64,000 nucleotides of DNA from Pseudovibrio sp. Tun.PSC04-5.I4 (lineage in GTDB: Bacteria > Pseudomonadota > Alphaproteobacteria > Rhizobiales > Stappiaceae), in NCBI RefSeq assembly GCF_900104145.1, contig NZ_FNLB01000008.1, forward strand, positions 248,001 to 312,000, given 5' to 3'. The notes beneath the pieces are model-generated. The model was not told the DNA's origin. It saw only the letters and a program-made list of their open reading frames with translations, and made no database searches. Shown in pieces: positions 47,049 to 55,793 of this stretch (the first letter of the stretch is position 1; the number at the start of each line of letters is the position of its first letter). A program made the position numbers and the translations under genes.

Positions 47049-47912
47049 GTGCCCTATCAAACGCTATCCTATGAAACCGACGGTCGGATCGTAACAATAA
47101 CGCTAAACCGACCAGAACGCCTGAACGCCATCGTAGATCCAATGCCTCAGGAAATTGCGGCTGCAGTGGCGCGAGCAGAGGCAGATGATGGTGTTCACGC
47201 CATTGTTGTTCAGGGTGCAGGAAAAGGCTTCTGTGGTGGGTACGATCTGGTGGCATACGCCGAAGCGGATGGCGAGATTAACGGATCACAGGAAATGCCA
47301 TGGGATCCGACCGTTGATTTCAACTTCATGTGGAAGAACACGCAGGACTTTATGAAACTGTGGCGCGCGACAAAGCCAACAATCGCCAAGGTGCATGGCG
47401 CAGCGGTTGCAGGTGGCTCGGATATCGCTCTGTGCTGCGACTTTCTTATCATGACTGAAGACGCACGTATCGGATATCCTCCTGCACGCGTCTGGGGAGT
47501 GCCCACTCCGTCCATGTGGGTTTACCGCCTTGGAATGCAGCAAGCCAAATACATGATGATGACAGGATCGCTTTTGACAGGACTCGAAGCAAAATCCATG
47601 GGTCTTGCTTTTGATGCAGTTCCCGAGGACCAACTAGATGACGCAGTCAACAAGCTCGCAGGGCGTTTAACAGGTGTACCTCGCAATCAATTAATGATGA
47701 CCAAAATGGTGGTCAACCAGGCCTATGAACACATGGGTATCAACCATACTCAGATGTTTGCGACCATGTTTGACGGGGTATCGCGTCATTCTCCCGAAGG
47801 CATGTGGTTCAGGGAACGCGCGCAAGAGGTCGGCTTCAAGCAGGCGGTCTTTGAACGTGACAGTGGGCAACCCATTGCTCCAGGGGTGTCCAAACCTAAT
47901 CATACACGCTGA
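47049..47912 (+). CDS. Crotonase/enoyl-CoA hydratase family protein, first copy
   Basis: 287 residues from GTG 47049, chosen because AGGGAGG lies 9 bases upstream; an ATG at 46998 overlapping the PaaX-like stop is the alternative. The crotonase motif is GKGFCGGYDLVAYAEADGE and the oxyanion-hole glycine lies in GAAVAGGSDIALCCDFLIM, with TEDARIGYPPARVWGVPTPS in place of the typical second helix. It probably acts on an acyl-CoA. It lies at the end of the PaaX-like gene. Confidence 0.85.
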   Translation: MPYQTLSYETDGRIVTITLNRPERLNAIVDPMPQEIAAAVARAEADDGVHAIVVQGAGKGFCGGYDLVAYAEADGEINGSQEMPWDPTVDFNFMWKNTQDFMKLWRATKPTIAKVHGAAVAGGSDIALCCDFLIMTEDARIGYPPARVWGVPTPSMWVYRLGMQQAKYMMMTGSLLTGLEAKSMGLAFDAVPEDQLDDAVNKLAGRLTGVPRNQLMMTKMVVNQAYEHMGINHTQMFATMFDGVSRHSPEGMWFRERAQEVGFKQAVFERDSGQPIAPGVSKPNHTR

Positions 47913-47997
47913 CAAAACATCCCTCCGTTCATTAGACATCCCTTGACACCGTTGCAATGTAACGTGACAAATTGGCCAAAAATTCGCCGGAGGCCAA

Positions 47998-48591
47998 ATG
48001 ACGCGGATAGACAAAGACGAAAAGCGGTTACGGATACTAACCGCTGCGCGCGAAATATTTGAAGAAACGGGAAAGATCGACGTCGGTCTTCGCGCAATAG
48101 CCGCCAGAACAAATCAGACAACAGGTGGGATATACAACCACTTTAAGGGTAAGGATGAAATTTTGGCGGCCCTTCTAGGACAGAGCCTTGACCGTTTGTT
48201 TAGGGCAGTTTCCAGCGCCGCACATGAAAGACCCGACAACCCAGCTGCCGCTCTCAGAGCGTCTGCAACCGCATTTTTGGACCACTATCGCACTAACCAG
48301 TTCGAACAAAAACTTGGCCTCTACCAGTTCGAGAGCGAGCACAAAACTGGTTTTGGCAAACACGTTGATACGCGTTTGAATTCTCAATTGTCTCAAACAG
48401 TCAAAATATTCGAGGAGTTGTTTTTCGCATTGTCAGGTAATCACGAAAAATCGCAAGACAATGCGGCTGCTCTTTTTAGCGCGTTGATCGGCATCTCGAT
48501 GATGGCAACGTTACGTCGCGACCAGTCTTTGGGAACCAATGCGGAAAATCTTCTTGACACCATCTTGTCTAATTTCCTATCAAATCAGTAA
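47998..48591 (+). CDS. TetR-family transcriptional regulator
   Basis: 197 residues, ATG 47998 with GGAGG upstream. N-terminal DNA-binding domain: RILTAAREIFEETGKIDVGL and AIAARTNQTTGGIYNHFKGK. The C-terminal domain is ligand-binding with no recognisable signature. Set between two crotonase-family genes on one strand, it probably controls them. Confidence 0.88.
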   Translation: MTRIDKDEKRLRILTAAREIFEETGKIDVGLRAIAARTNQTTGGIYNHFKGKDEILAALLGQSLDRLFRAVSSAAHERPDNPAAALRASATAFLDHYRTNQFEQKLGLYQFESEHKTGFGKHVDTRLNSQLSQTVKIFEELFFALSGNHEKSQDNAAALFSALIGISMMATLRRDQSLGTNAENLLDTILSNFLSNQ

Positions 48592-48617
48592 CACTGTTAT
48601 TGATTTGAGGGAAAAAA

Positions 48618-49424
48618 ATGACTGTACATATTGAGAAGAACGATTCCGTCTGGACAATAATCCACGACCGCCCGGAGGCACGCAATTCTGTTGATACCGA
48701 GCACGCCTACGCATTGGTCGATGCATTTCAACAGTTTGAGGATAGCGATGCCCACGTCGCGGTTTTTTGTGGTGCCGGTGATCATTTTTGCGCGGGTTGG
48801 GATCTGAAACTTGCGGCATCGCTCTCTGACCCTGAAACACGTGACCCATACTTAAACATGCTCGCGATGCCCATAGGGTCTGCGCCAACCGCACCCGGCG
48901 CGCTTGGACCGTCACGAATGGAGCTGTCAAAGCCCGTTATCGCTGCCATCGAAGGTGCTGCCGTGGCTGGAGGCATGGAGTTGGCTCTATGGGCGGACAT
49001 CCGGGTGATGGCAGAAACCGCATATATGGGCGTTTTTTGTCGTCGTTGGGGTATCCCGTTGATGGATGGAGGGTCCGTGCGTTTGCCTCGTCTGGTCGGG
49101 CAAGGCAAGGCCCTTGAGATCGCCATGACAGGCCGAAAAGTCGAAGCAGAAGAATGCATACGTATCGGTTTGGCGGAGAGGGTTGTTGCCCATGGTCAGG
49201 CGCGGATCGAGGCTGAGGCTCTGGCCCATGAAATTGCTCGTTTCCCGCAAGAGGCCGTCCGTGCTGACCGCCGTACAATTATTGAATCCCGTGGGATGTC
49301 CGTGCGGGCTGGACTGCAAAACGAATGGGCAAACGGATTGGCATCGCTTCGCAATCAAGGGGTTAATGGGGCTGGACGTTTTAGAGATGGAGCAGGTCGT
49401 CACGGCGACTTTCAAAATATTTGA
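48618..49424 (+). CDS. Crotonase/enoyl-CoA hydratase family protein, second copy
   Basis: 268 residues, GAGGG before the ATG. CGAGDHFCAGWDLKLAA forms the first active-site segment and EGAAVAGGMELALWADIRVM the oxyanion segment. The next segment reads ETAYMGVFCRRWGIPLMDGG; this region carries catalytic acids in hydratases, and the exact reaction is not clear. Follows the TetR gene by 26 bases. Confidence 0.87.
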   Translation: MTVHIEKNDSVWTIIHDRPEARNSVDTEHAYALVDAFQQFEDSDAHVAVFCGAGDHFCAGWDLKLAASLSDPETRDPYLNMLAMPIGSAPTAPGALGPSRMELSKPVIAAIEGAAVAGGMELALWADIRVMAETAYMGVFCRRWGIPLMDGGSVRLPRLVGQGKALEIAMTGRKVEAEECIRIGLAERVVAHGQARIEAEALAHEIARFPQEAVRADRRTIIESRGMSVRAGLQNEWANGLASLRNQGVNGAGRFRDGAGRHGDFQNI

Positions 49425-49527
49425 CCATTGACTACGGCCGACAAGTAGGCACCCCATAACAACTTGATGATTAACTGTTTTTCTAATTATCAGGTCGTTA
49501 TACCGGTGTTGTCACTTCCAACGAGGT

Positions 49528-49553
49528 CTGGTGCAGGTAAAATCCTGCACCAG
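49528..49553. terminator. Hairpin between convergent genes
   Basis: Perfect 10-bp stem CTGGTGCAGG / CCTGCACCAG with a 6-base AT-rich loop, lying between the second crotonase gene and the leftward kinase gene. No T tract follows, so its strength as a terminator is uncertain. Confidence 0.5.
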
Positions 49554-49649
49554 CAGATTGCGAGCCACAAGCTTGATATGGTGGCTGTCTGTAGTTTTCT
49601 TAAGCTTATTTTCCCTTCCACTTTTCCCGGATCAGTCCAGAGGTCGCTA

Positions 49650-50612
49650 TCACGCAACTTGATCCAGTGTTTCCAGTTCCTGGGCAATGGCAGTTGCTCC
49701 GGCTAGCGCAGTGTCGTCTGCCATTTCTGCAATCTTCAGTCCAATAAGTTTTGCAACGCGGGCATAGCGATCGTTCAGTCCGTCATTGCCGAGGATCGTG
49801 ACCTGGCCACCGGGCTGAACCCAGCCTGAGGCGAGCGCCATCTGGAACTCGTGACCGATCAGCGCACCTGAGAGATAGTCCTGCAAGTCTGCCGGACTGA
49901 GTTGATTGGCCAGCATGCCAGTCCGTGCGGAAAAGAGAAGAGTTGGTAGGGCATTAGATTGAGGCTTATTCGCAGTTGCTGTGCGTGCACCCAGCTCAAA
50001 GGCATCAACATTTATCTGCGTGCTTGGCTTTGCTACCTTGGCGATGAAGGAATGTGTCGTGAGCAAAGCAAAGAGCTCACCTGTCACAAAAGTCTGAAAC
50101 TGTACGATGGTTCCATTTTCCACCTTTGCCCACTTGCTATGAGTTCCAGGGAGCACAATCGTGCTTTCGTCATCTGGCTTCATCTGGATCACTTGCCCGA
50201 TGATCTGGGTTTCTTCACCGCGCATCACATCAGGGTACGGGAAGCTACCAGTATTCGTGATCCCTGGCAGGAAGATAATCTCAGAGCCATCACTCAAAAT
50301 CTTGCGAATAGTTCCTTTGGATAAATCTTTTAAGGACGCCGGGCAGGCAACATAAGGCACTTCAACCCAACCATTGCGACTTGTAATCATGCCCAATGCA
50401 TAAATTTTTAATGCACCGTGTTCCTTCAGCCACTTGCCCACAAGGCGCAAGAGTTCGGGCTCATATTCGCCCTCTGACAGGTGCTGAATTCCGCTCCCTG
50501 CTTCAACTTCATCGACAGTTACCCCTTTATTATCAATGAGGTATGCGCGAAAATTGGTTGTGCCCCAGTCAATGACAATCCGATGCTTCGTTCCGGCCGG
50601 TGTTTTTGTCAT
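49650..50612 (-). CDS. dgoK: 2-dehydro-3-deoxygalactonokinase (DgoK type)
   Basis: 320 residues from ATG 50612. DgoK-fold signatures: IVIDWGTTNFRAYLID at the start (phosphate-1 loop of the ASKHA kinase fold), GMITSRNGWVEVPYVACPAS, VMRGEETQIIGQV near 150 and VLPGTHSKWAKVENG near 170, then ATAIAQEL at the end. It phosphorylates 2-keto-3-deoxygalactonate or a similar keto-deoxy sugar acid in the De Ley-Doudoroff type route. It is divergent from the dapA-like gene, with a 99-base gap holding a palindrome at 50684-50702. Confidence 0.88.
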   Translation of the reverse strand: MTKTPAGTKHRIVIDWGTTNFRAYLIDNKGVTVDEVEAGSGIQHLSEGEYEPELLRLVGKWLKEHGALKIYALGMITSRNGWVEVPYVACPASLKDLSKGTIRKILSDGSEIIFLPGITNTGSFPYPDVMRGEETQIIGQVIQMKPDDESTIVLPGTHSKWAKVENGTIVQFQTFVTGELFALLTTHSFIAKVAKPSTQINVDAFELGARTATANKPQSNALPTLLFSARTGMLANQLSPADLQDYLSGALIGHEFQMALASGWVQPGGQVTILGNDGLNDRYARVAKLIGLKIAEMADDTALAGATAIAQELETLDQVA

Positions 50613-50683
50613 TTTCAATATTCCTCGACTTCTACGATTAAACACTATTGCAATATGCACCCAAAAGCGTTTAGTATCAATTC

Positions 50684-50702
50684 ATAATACATTGTATCAT
50701 AA
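50684..50702. promoter_or_regulatory. Candidate IclR/KdgR-type operator
   Basis: An extended palindrome, AT-A-ATACATTGTAT-C-AT, centred on 50692 between the divergent kinase and lyase genes. The core ATACATTGTAT is symmetric about its central T. It resembles the KdgR box of pectin-degrading bacteria as I recall it, and KdgR is itself an IclR-family regulator. A regulator gene of that class is fused to a lactonase at 55794. Confidence 0.5.
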
Positions 50703-50711
50703 TGTGGACCT

Positions 50712-51632
50712 ATGACCCTAGCAAATCTAAATGGCATATTGCCGGTGTTACCGACCCCCTTCCTTCCAGAGGGCGGTGTCGACCTGACAGCATTGAAATC
50801 CGTCGTGTCTTTCGCGCTCGAATGCGGTGTGAATGGCGTGGTATATCCTGGTTTCGCAAGTGAGGTAGAAGCCCTTACTGGAGACGAACGGGCTGAGCTG
50901 CTCAAAATCGTCGTGACCACAGTCAACGGTCGGATCCCGATTGTGGCTGGTGCGAGCGCGCCGACGCCAGAGCAAGTTATCGGTCATGGGCGTGTCGCCA
51001 TGGACCTGGGCGTCAACCACCTGATGGTGCAGCCGCCAAAGGAACTGGGTGCGGAAAATGTAGCTGCGTTTATGGCGGAAGTTTCAGCTGGTTTGCCCGG
51101 CGTTGAAATCATCCTGCAAAACGCACCTGCACCGCGTGGCGATGACTTGTCTCCGCAAACTATTCTGGATATTTTGGAACAGGTGCCCGCCGTTACCTAC
51201 GTAAAGGAAGAAACCCTTCCAGCAGGACCGGCAATTGAACATATCCTTGCCAATGCTCCTGCTCATCTGAAGGGTGTTATCGGCGGTGGCGGTGCTCGTT
51301 ATATTCTGGACGAATATCAGCGTGGCGCTTGCGCAGCGATGCCAGCCATTGAAATTGCAGACTTGCATGTTGAAATGGATGCAGCGTGGCGCTGTGGTGA
51401 TCGTGCCAAGGCACGTGATCTTTATGTCCGCACGCTTCCGCTTTTGGCTTTGCAGGCGCTCTACCGCATGCGTTTGACAAAACATACTTTGATGAAGCGT
51501 GGCGTAATCACCCATATCGGTGTGCGTGCGCCAACGCCTAATCTGGACAAAGCCGCGGTTGCAGATATTGACGGGAACCTTGTCGAACTCGGTCTCATCC
51601 CGGCTGTCGCTTTGCAAGGAGCTGCAGAATGA
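50712..51632 (+). CDS. DapA-family (dihydrodipicolinate synthase/N-acetylneuraminate lyase-like) aldolase
   Basis: 306 residues with the TIM-barrel DapA fold: GILPVLPTPFLPEGGVDLTA, GVNGVVYPGFASEVEALTG and the Schiff-base lysine in VTYVKEET near 160. The tyrosine/asparagine loop that usually reads YNxPxRTG is LQNAPAPRGDD, so the catalytic tyrosine appears to be replaced by glutamine. It ends overlapping the downstream gene by 4 bases. Likely the retro-aldol step or a dehydratase step of the sugar-acid pathway. Confidence 0.85.
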   Translation: MTLANLNGILPVLPTPFLPEGGVDLTALKSVVSFALECGVNGVVYPGFASEVEALTGDERAELLKIVVTTVNGRIPIVAGASAPTPEQVIGHGRVAMDLGVNHLMVQPPKELGAENVAAFMAEVSAGLPGVEIILQNAPAPRGDDLSPQTILDILEQVPAVTYVKEETLPAGPAIEHILANAPAHLKGVIGGGGARYILDEYQRGACAAMPAIEIADLHVEMDAAWRCGDRAKARDLYVRTLPLLALQALYRMRLTKHTLMKRGVITHIGVRAPTPNLDKAAVADIDGNLVELGLIPAVALQGAAE

Positions 51633-52798
51633 CTGATCGGGTCGCCAAAGTTGAGGTTTTCACTCTAACCCAACCACGCGATACCCCTTATCTTGGGGCA
51701 GCGCGCCCGGGAGAAGAGCCAAACGCGCAAGGTTATCTTGTGCGGAAAGGCAATCGCACCGTATACCCGATCTTTGATCGCTCTGTGCTTGTGCGTATCG
51801 AGACACGGAACGGCGTTGTTGGATGGGGCGAGACCTACGGCCTTGCAGCGCCGGGCGCTGTTGGCGCCATCATCAATGACCTGCTTGCTGGCTTTACCAT
51901 TGGCCGGGACCCAAAAGACCCGGCTGGTATCTTCGATGATCTTTATGATCTGATGCGCGTTCGTGGATACACCGGCGGGTTTTATGTTGATGCGCTGGCC
52001 GCACTTGATATCGCCCTTTGGGATATCGCTGGTCGCCAGGCAGAGAAATCTGTTGCCGATTTGTTAGGTGGTGCGGTGCATGACACCATACCGGCTTACA
52101 TTTCCGGCTTACCTGAACCAACAAGTGAAGCCCGCGCAGAGCTGGCACTTTCCTGGCAGGCGCAAGGCTTCAGCGCTTTCAAGTTTGCCACGCCAGTTGC
52201 AGATGATGGTCCAGTTGCTGAAATTGAAAGTTTGCGCAAGGCCCTTGGGCCGCAAGCCCGAATTGCAGCGGACATGCATTGGAACCAAACCCCAGGGGAA
52301 GCACTGAACCTGATTGAAGGTATGGCTGCTCACGACCTGTGGTTTGCTGAAGCTCCAGTGCGAACAGAAGATATTAAAGCTCTGACTCACGTCACTCACA
52401 ACACCGCTCAGAAAATTGCGGTTGGTGAGGAATGGCGAACCGTGTGGGATATGCAGCACCGTGTTGACAGTTGCAAAATCTCGATAGTTCAGCCGGAAAT
52501 GGGCCACAAGGGCATTACCAGCTTTGTGCGGATTGGTCAGCTTGCCGGTCAGCTCGGCATTGACGTCATTCCTCATGCCACCATTGGCGCGGGGATCTTT
52601 CTGGCAGCAAGCCTTCAGGCTTCTGCTGTGTTGCCGGCAACACGCGGGCACGAATTCCAACATTCGATCTTTGAACCAAATCGCAACTTGCTAGTCGGGA
52701 ATATGGACTGTAAATCCGGAAAGTATTCTCTTCTTCAAGGGCATGGGCTCGGGGTCGAACCATCCAAGGAAGCGCTTAAGCTTCTTAAGCCGCTCTAA
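51629..52798 (+). CDS. Enolase-superfamily sugar-acid dehydratase (mandelate racemase/MLE type)
   Basis: 389 residues. The capping domain holds GWGETYGLAAPGAVGAII near 70 and VDALAALDIALWDIAGR near 120. In the barrel, FSAFKFATPVADDG carries the first catalytic lysine. Metal ligands sit in IAADMHWNQ (Asp), WFAEAPVRTED (Glu) and VGEEWRTVWD (Glu). IVQPEMGHKGIT and VIPHATIGAGI supply the partner base (His). Expected to dehydrate an aldonic acid to its 2-keto-3-deoxy form; DgoK would phosphorylate that product. The exact sugar acid is not determined. Confidence 0.85.
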   Translation: MTDRVAKVEVFTLTQPRDTPYLGAARPGEEPNAQGYLVRKGNRTVYPIFDRSVLVRIETRNGVVGWGETYGLAAPGAVGAIINDLLAGFTIGRDPKDPAGIFDDLYDLMRVRGYTGGFYVDALAALDIALWDIAGRQAEKSVADLLGGAVHDTIPAYISGLPEPTSEARAELALSWQAQGFSAFKFATPVADDGPVAEIESLRKALGPQARIAADMHWNQTPGEALNLIEGMAAHDLWFAEAPVRTEDIKALTHVTHNTAQKIAVGEEWRTVWDMQHRVDSCKISIVQPEMGHKGITSFVRIGQLAGQLGIDVIPHATIGAGIFLAASLQASAVLPATRGHEFQHSIFEPNRNLLVGNMDCKSGKYSLLQGHGLGVEPSKEALKLLKPL

Positions 52799-52823
52799 TT
52801 TGTTTTTTCGGGAGGAAAGCTCA

Positions 52824-53798
52824 ATGAAATCCTTGTTTAAAACCATGCTTCTCGGCGCAACCGCCGTCGTGGGTCTTACATTTGCAGCACAAGCTGAAAA
52901 CCTTGTGCTGGTGAATGCTGATGCTATCAACTCTCCAGTAGATTTGATGAATAAGCATTTTGCTGAATTGGTTGAAGAACGCTCCAACGGCGAGATCGAC
53001 GTCAACTACATCACCGGTACACAGCTGGGCACACCGCCGCAAGTCATGGATCAGCTCTCTGCTGGCTCTCTGGATGCATTTGGAACTGCTGGTTCCTGGC
53101 TCTCCAGCGTTGCCCCAGATACACAAATTCTAACATGGGGCTTTACGTTCCGTGATGCAGAGCATGTCTTCAACTTCTTCCAGAGCGACTTGTTTGACGG
53201 TCTGACCAGGGACATGATTGAAACCAACCGCATCCGTCCTCTTTCTGCAGGGCCAACTGAACCACGTATTGTGTTCCTCACTGAAGAGCTGGATGAAACT
53301 GGAGATTTCAGCGGTCGCAAAATGCGTATCCCACAGATCCCAGCTTATCTGCGTCTTTGGGGAGCGATTGGCGCTCAGCCAACACAGGTTGCATGGGGTG
53401 AAGTGTTCCTTGCAATGAAGACCGGGATTGTTGATGGAGCAGAAGGTCCTCCAAGCGCTGCAATCTCTCAGCGTTTTCATGAGGCTGCGCCGAACGTTTA
53501 CATGACCAACCATGTATGGGCAACGTCCACCATCATGATCAATGAGGACAAATTCCAGAGCTTCTCCTCAGAGCATCAGGACCTATTGACCAAAGCCGCG
53601 GAAGATTCTTCCAAGTGGGTTTACAACTACTCCACCGAGCGTCGTGAAAGCGTCTTGGATGAAATGCGCAAAGGCGGGGCAATCATCCGCGAAATAGATG
53701 CAACACCACTGCGTGAAGCAGCTCTTTCTGCCGTTGAATCTGTCGAGGCAGAAGGCTTATGGCACGAAGGCCTGTATGAATTAGTTCAGCAACAATAA
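52824..53798 (+). CDS. dctP: TRAP transporter solute-binding protein (DctP family)
   Basis: 324 residues from ATG 52824, with GGGAGG 9 bases upstream. The signal peptide (MKSLFKTMLLGATAVVGLTFAAQA) precedes a DctP fold with FSGRKMRIPQIPAYLRLWGA near 165, which carries the arginine that binds the substrate carboxylate. It sits 25 bases after the dehydratase gene and ahead of dctQ and dctM; an anionic sugar acid is the likely ligand. Confidence 0.93.
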   Translation: MKSLFKTMLLGATAVVGLTFAAQAENLVLVNADAINSPVDLMNKHFAELVEERSNGEIDVNYITGTQLGTPPQVMDQLSAGSLDAFGTAGSWLSSVAPDTQILTWGFTFRDAEHVFNFFQSDLFDGLTRDMIETNRIRPLSAGPTEPRIVFLTEELDETGDFSGRKMRIPQIPAYLRLWGAIGAQPTQVAWGEVFLAMKTGIVDGAEGPPSAAISQRFHEAAPNVYMTNHVWATSTIMINEDKFQSFSSEHQDLLTKAAEDSSKWVYNYSTERRESVLDEMRKGGAIIREIDATPLREAALSAVESVEAEGLWHEGLYELVQQQ

Positions 53799-53810
53799 CA
53801 CCCAAACTAC

Positions 53811-53834
53811 GAGGTGCGGGGCTCCCCGCACCTC
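53811..53834 (+). terminator. Stem-loop between dctP and dctQ
   Basis: Perfect GAGGTGCGGGG / CCCCGCACCTC with a 2-base CT loop, 13 bases after the dctP stop and 46 before the dctQ start. Such elements typically let the abundant binding protein be made in excess of the membrane subunits by attenuation or mRNA stabilisation. Confidence 0.7.
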
Positions 53835-53879
53835 CCTTAATCTCAACCGCGGCACCAGCCGCATTTTGAGGACTTTTCG

Positions 53880-54371
53880 ATGAAAAGTTTCCTGTCGACC
53901 GTGGTGACCATTCTTGGAAAGATAGAAATGGCAGCGTGTATGGCTTTGATTACGCTCATTGTCAGCACCATCTCTTTCCAGATCATCCTGCGCTACGTTT
54001 TTGACTCTCCCATTGCCTGGATGGAAGAAGTCGTGACCATCGCTTTCATTATACTCACCATGCTTGCAGCCGCTGTCGCCACCAAAGAAAAACGACACAT
54101 TCTGGTGGACCTCTTTCCGCGTGGACCTGTAGCTAGAACGTTGGGTGTGATGATGGCGATTGTGACCATCCTCACTCTGGCTGCGATCCTGCTGAACATC
54201 ATGCCGGTGCTGACTGTCGAATTGCGTCGCAATACGATCTCCCTGCCTTTCAATTTCCCGGTCGCGTTTTATAACTCGATCCCTCTCATCTACTGCTTTA
54301 GCTCCATCATTCTGTCGATTGTCTACGACGTGATCTTTGAGCGCAAAGACGAGCAGGAGGCTTTGGTTTAA
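53880..54371 (+). CDS. dctQ: TRAP transporter small permease (DctQ family)
   Basis: 163 residues with four hydrophobic segments: LGKIEMAACMALITLIVSTI, TIAFIILTMLAAAVATK, LGVMMAIVTILTLAAILLNI and VAFYNSIPLIYCFSSIIL. The family forms the small subunit that helps couple substrate to sodium-driven transport. Ends 2 bases before the dctM start. Confidence 0.88.
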   Translation: MKSFLSTVVTILGKIEMAACMALITLIVSTISFQIILRYVFDSPIAWMEEVVTIAFIILTMLAAAVATKEKRHILVDLFPRGPVARTLGVMMAIVTILTLAAILLNIMPVLTVELRRNTISLPFNFPVAFYNSIPLIYCFSSIILSIVYDVIFERKDEQEALV

Positions 54372-54373
54372 CG

Positions 54374-55690
54374 ATGGAAGCACTACTTTTACTTGGCATT
54401 CTATTCGGTCTGATTTTCCTACGTATGCCTGTTCCGTTCGCGATGTTGGCTGCTTCGGCTATCTTCATCATAATCCAGCAAATCGCAGGCACATCGCCGC
54501 TGTTTTCCGTCGTTGGCCTGAAGATCATTGCGCAACGTGTTACGCCTTCTCTGGAAAGTTTTCCGCTGCTCGCCATCCCCTTGTTTGTGTTCGCAGGCAA
54601 TTTGCTGAACGTCTCGGGGATCGCTGATCGCATCTTTGCTTTTGCCAAAACACTGGTCGCTCATGTCCATGGCGGTCTGGCTCACGTAAACATCCTTGCC
54701 TCTATTGTATTCTCAGGCATGTCCGGCGTGGCGCAAGCCGATGCAGCAGGGCTTGGCACGATCGAAATCAAGGCTATGGAAGACGCTGGCTTTGATAAAG
54801 CATTCAGCGCGGCTGTAACCGCAACCTCGTCCATCATCGGTCCGATTATCCCACCAAGTGTGATTATGGTGATCTATGCGGTGCTTTCCGGCGAATCCAT
54901 CGCACGCCTGTTCCTTGCCGGTATTGTCCCGGGTTTGTTCCTTGGCTTTGTCCTGATGGTGCTCATCTACTTCATGGCAGTTACGGGCAAAATCCACTCT
55001 CCAGTTGTCCCTCGGGCAACATTCCGCGAGATCATGGTTGCAGGTTGGCGTGCGTTGCCAGGATTGCTCGCACCAATCCTTTTGGTTACCGGGCTTTTGA
55101 TGGGTGTTGCGACACCGACCGAACTGGGTGCTATTGTTACTGTCTACGCGTTGATCCTTGGAACAGTTTCTCGGGAGATGAGCTTCCAGGATGTGCTGGA
55201 TGCCATGCGCTCAACCACCTTTACCATTGGTGCCATGGTGTTCATCATCGCCTGTGCCGCACCGATCTCCTGGTTAATCTCGATCTTAAACGTTCCAGAA
55301 ACACTTCAATACGCACTGCTGGCAATTTCAGATAACCCAATTGTGCTGCTGCTGATGATCAATGTGATGTTGCTCATTGCCGGGCTGTTTATGGAAACAA
55401 CTGCGATCTTGCTGATTGGTGTTCCTACTTTGCTTCCACTGGTGCAGACCATTGGTATGGACCCAACTCAGTTCGGTGTGATGATGATCTTCAACCTGCT
55501 GATTGGTGCAATTTCACCACCCTTTGGCGTGATCCTCTTTATCATGATGGACATTGCAAAAATCAGTTACGCAAAATTGATTAAAGCGATGATGCCTTTC
55601 TACCTGCCGATTTTGGTGACACTGATCGTTATCACTTTCGTTCCGGCGATTACTCTCTCGCTTCCGGATCTTGTTGCAGGCAGTCGTTGA
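54374..55690 (+). CDS. dctM: TRAP transporter large permease (DctM family)
   Basis: 438 residues, about 12 membrane segments, with VFAGNLLNVSGIADRIFAFA near 75, FSGMSGVAQADAAGLGTIEI near 115 and IIGPIIPPSVIMVIYAVLSG near 155, as in the canonical DctM fold. Its C-terminal half repeats the pattern (IGAISPPFGVILFIMMDI). It follows dctQ and ends before a 12-bp stem terminator. Confidence 0.94.
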   Translation: MEALLLLGILFGLIFLRMPVPFAMLAASAIFIIIQQIAGTSPLFSVVGLKIIAQRVTPSLESFPLLAIPLFVFAGNLLNVSGIADRIFAFAKTLVAHVHGGLAHVNILASIVFSGMSGVAQADAAGLGTIEIKAMEDAGFDKAFSAAVTATSSIIGPIIPPSVIMVIYAVLSGESIARLFLAGIVPGLFLGFVLMVLIYFMAVTGKIHSPVVPRATFREIMVAGWRALPGLLAPILLVTGLLMGVATPTELGAIVTVYALILGTVSREMSFQDVLDAMRSTTFTIGAMVFIIACAAPISWLISILNVPETLQYALLAISDNPIVLLLMINVMLLIAGLFMETTAILLIGVPTLLPLVQTIGMDPTQFGVMMIFNLLIGAISPPFGVILFIMMDIAKISYAKLIKAMMPFYLPILVTLIVITFVPAITLSLPDLVAGSR

Positions 55691-55696
55691 TGGCAA

Positions 55697-55737
55697 AGCG
55701 GACTGGCTTTGCGATGCTGAGCCAGTCCGCTATTTTC
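55697..55737 (+). terminator. Terminator after dctM
   Basis: Perfect AGCGGACTGGCT / AGCCAGTCCGCT (55697-55708, 55720-55731), followed by ATTTTC. Confidence 0.85.
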
Positions 55738-55757
55738 GACTTAGGCACTAAACTATG

Positions 55758-55772
55758 ATTCTCAGAGAGAAT
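55758..55772. promoter_or_regulatory. Candidate autoregulatory operator before the IclR-SMP30 fusion
   Basis: The inverted repeat ATTCTC-AGA-GAGAAT lies 21 bases upstream of the start. It is plausible as a self-control site, though its sequence differs from the palindrome at 50684, so it may not be an IclR site. Confidence 0.3.
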
Positions 55773-55793
55773 GAATAACAAGGACTACGGTTG

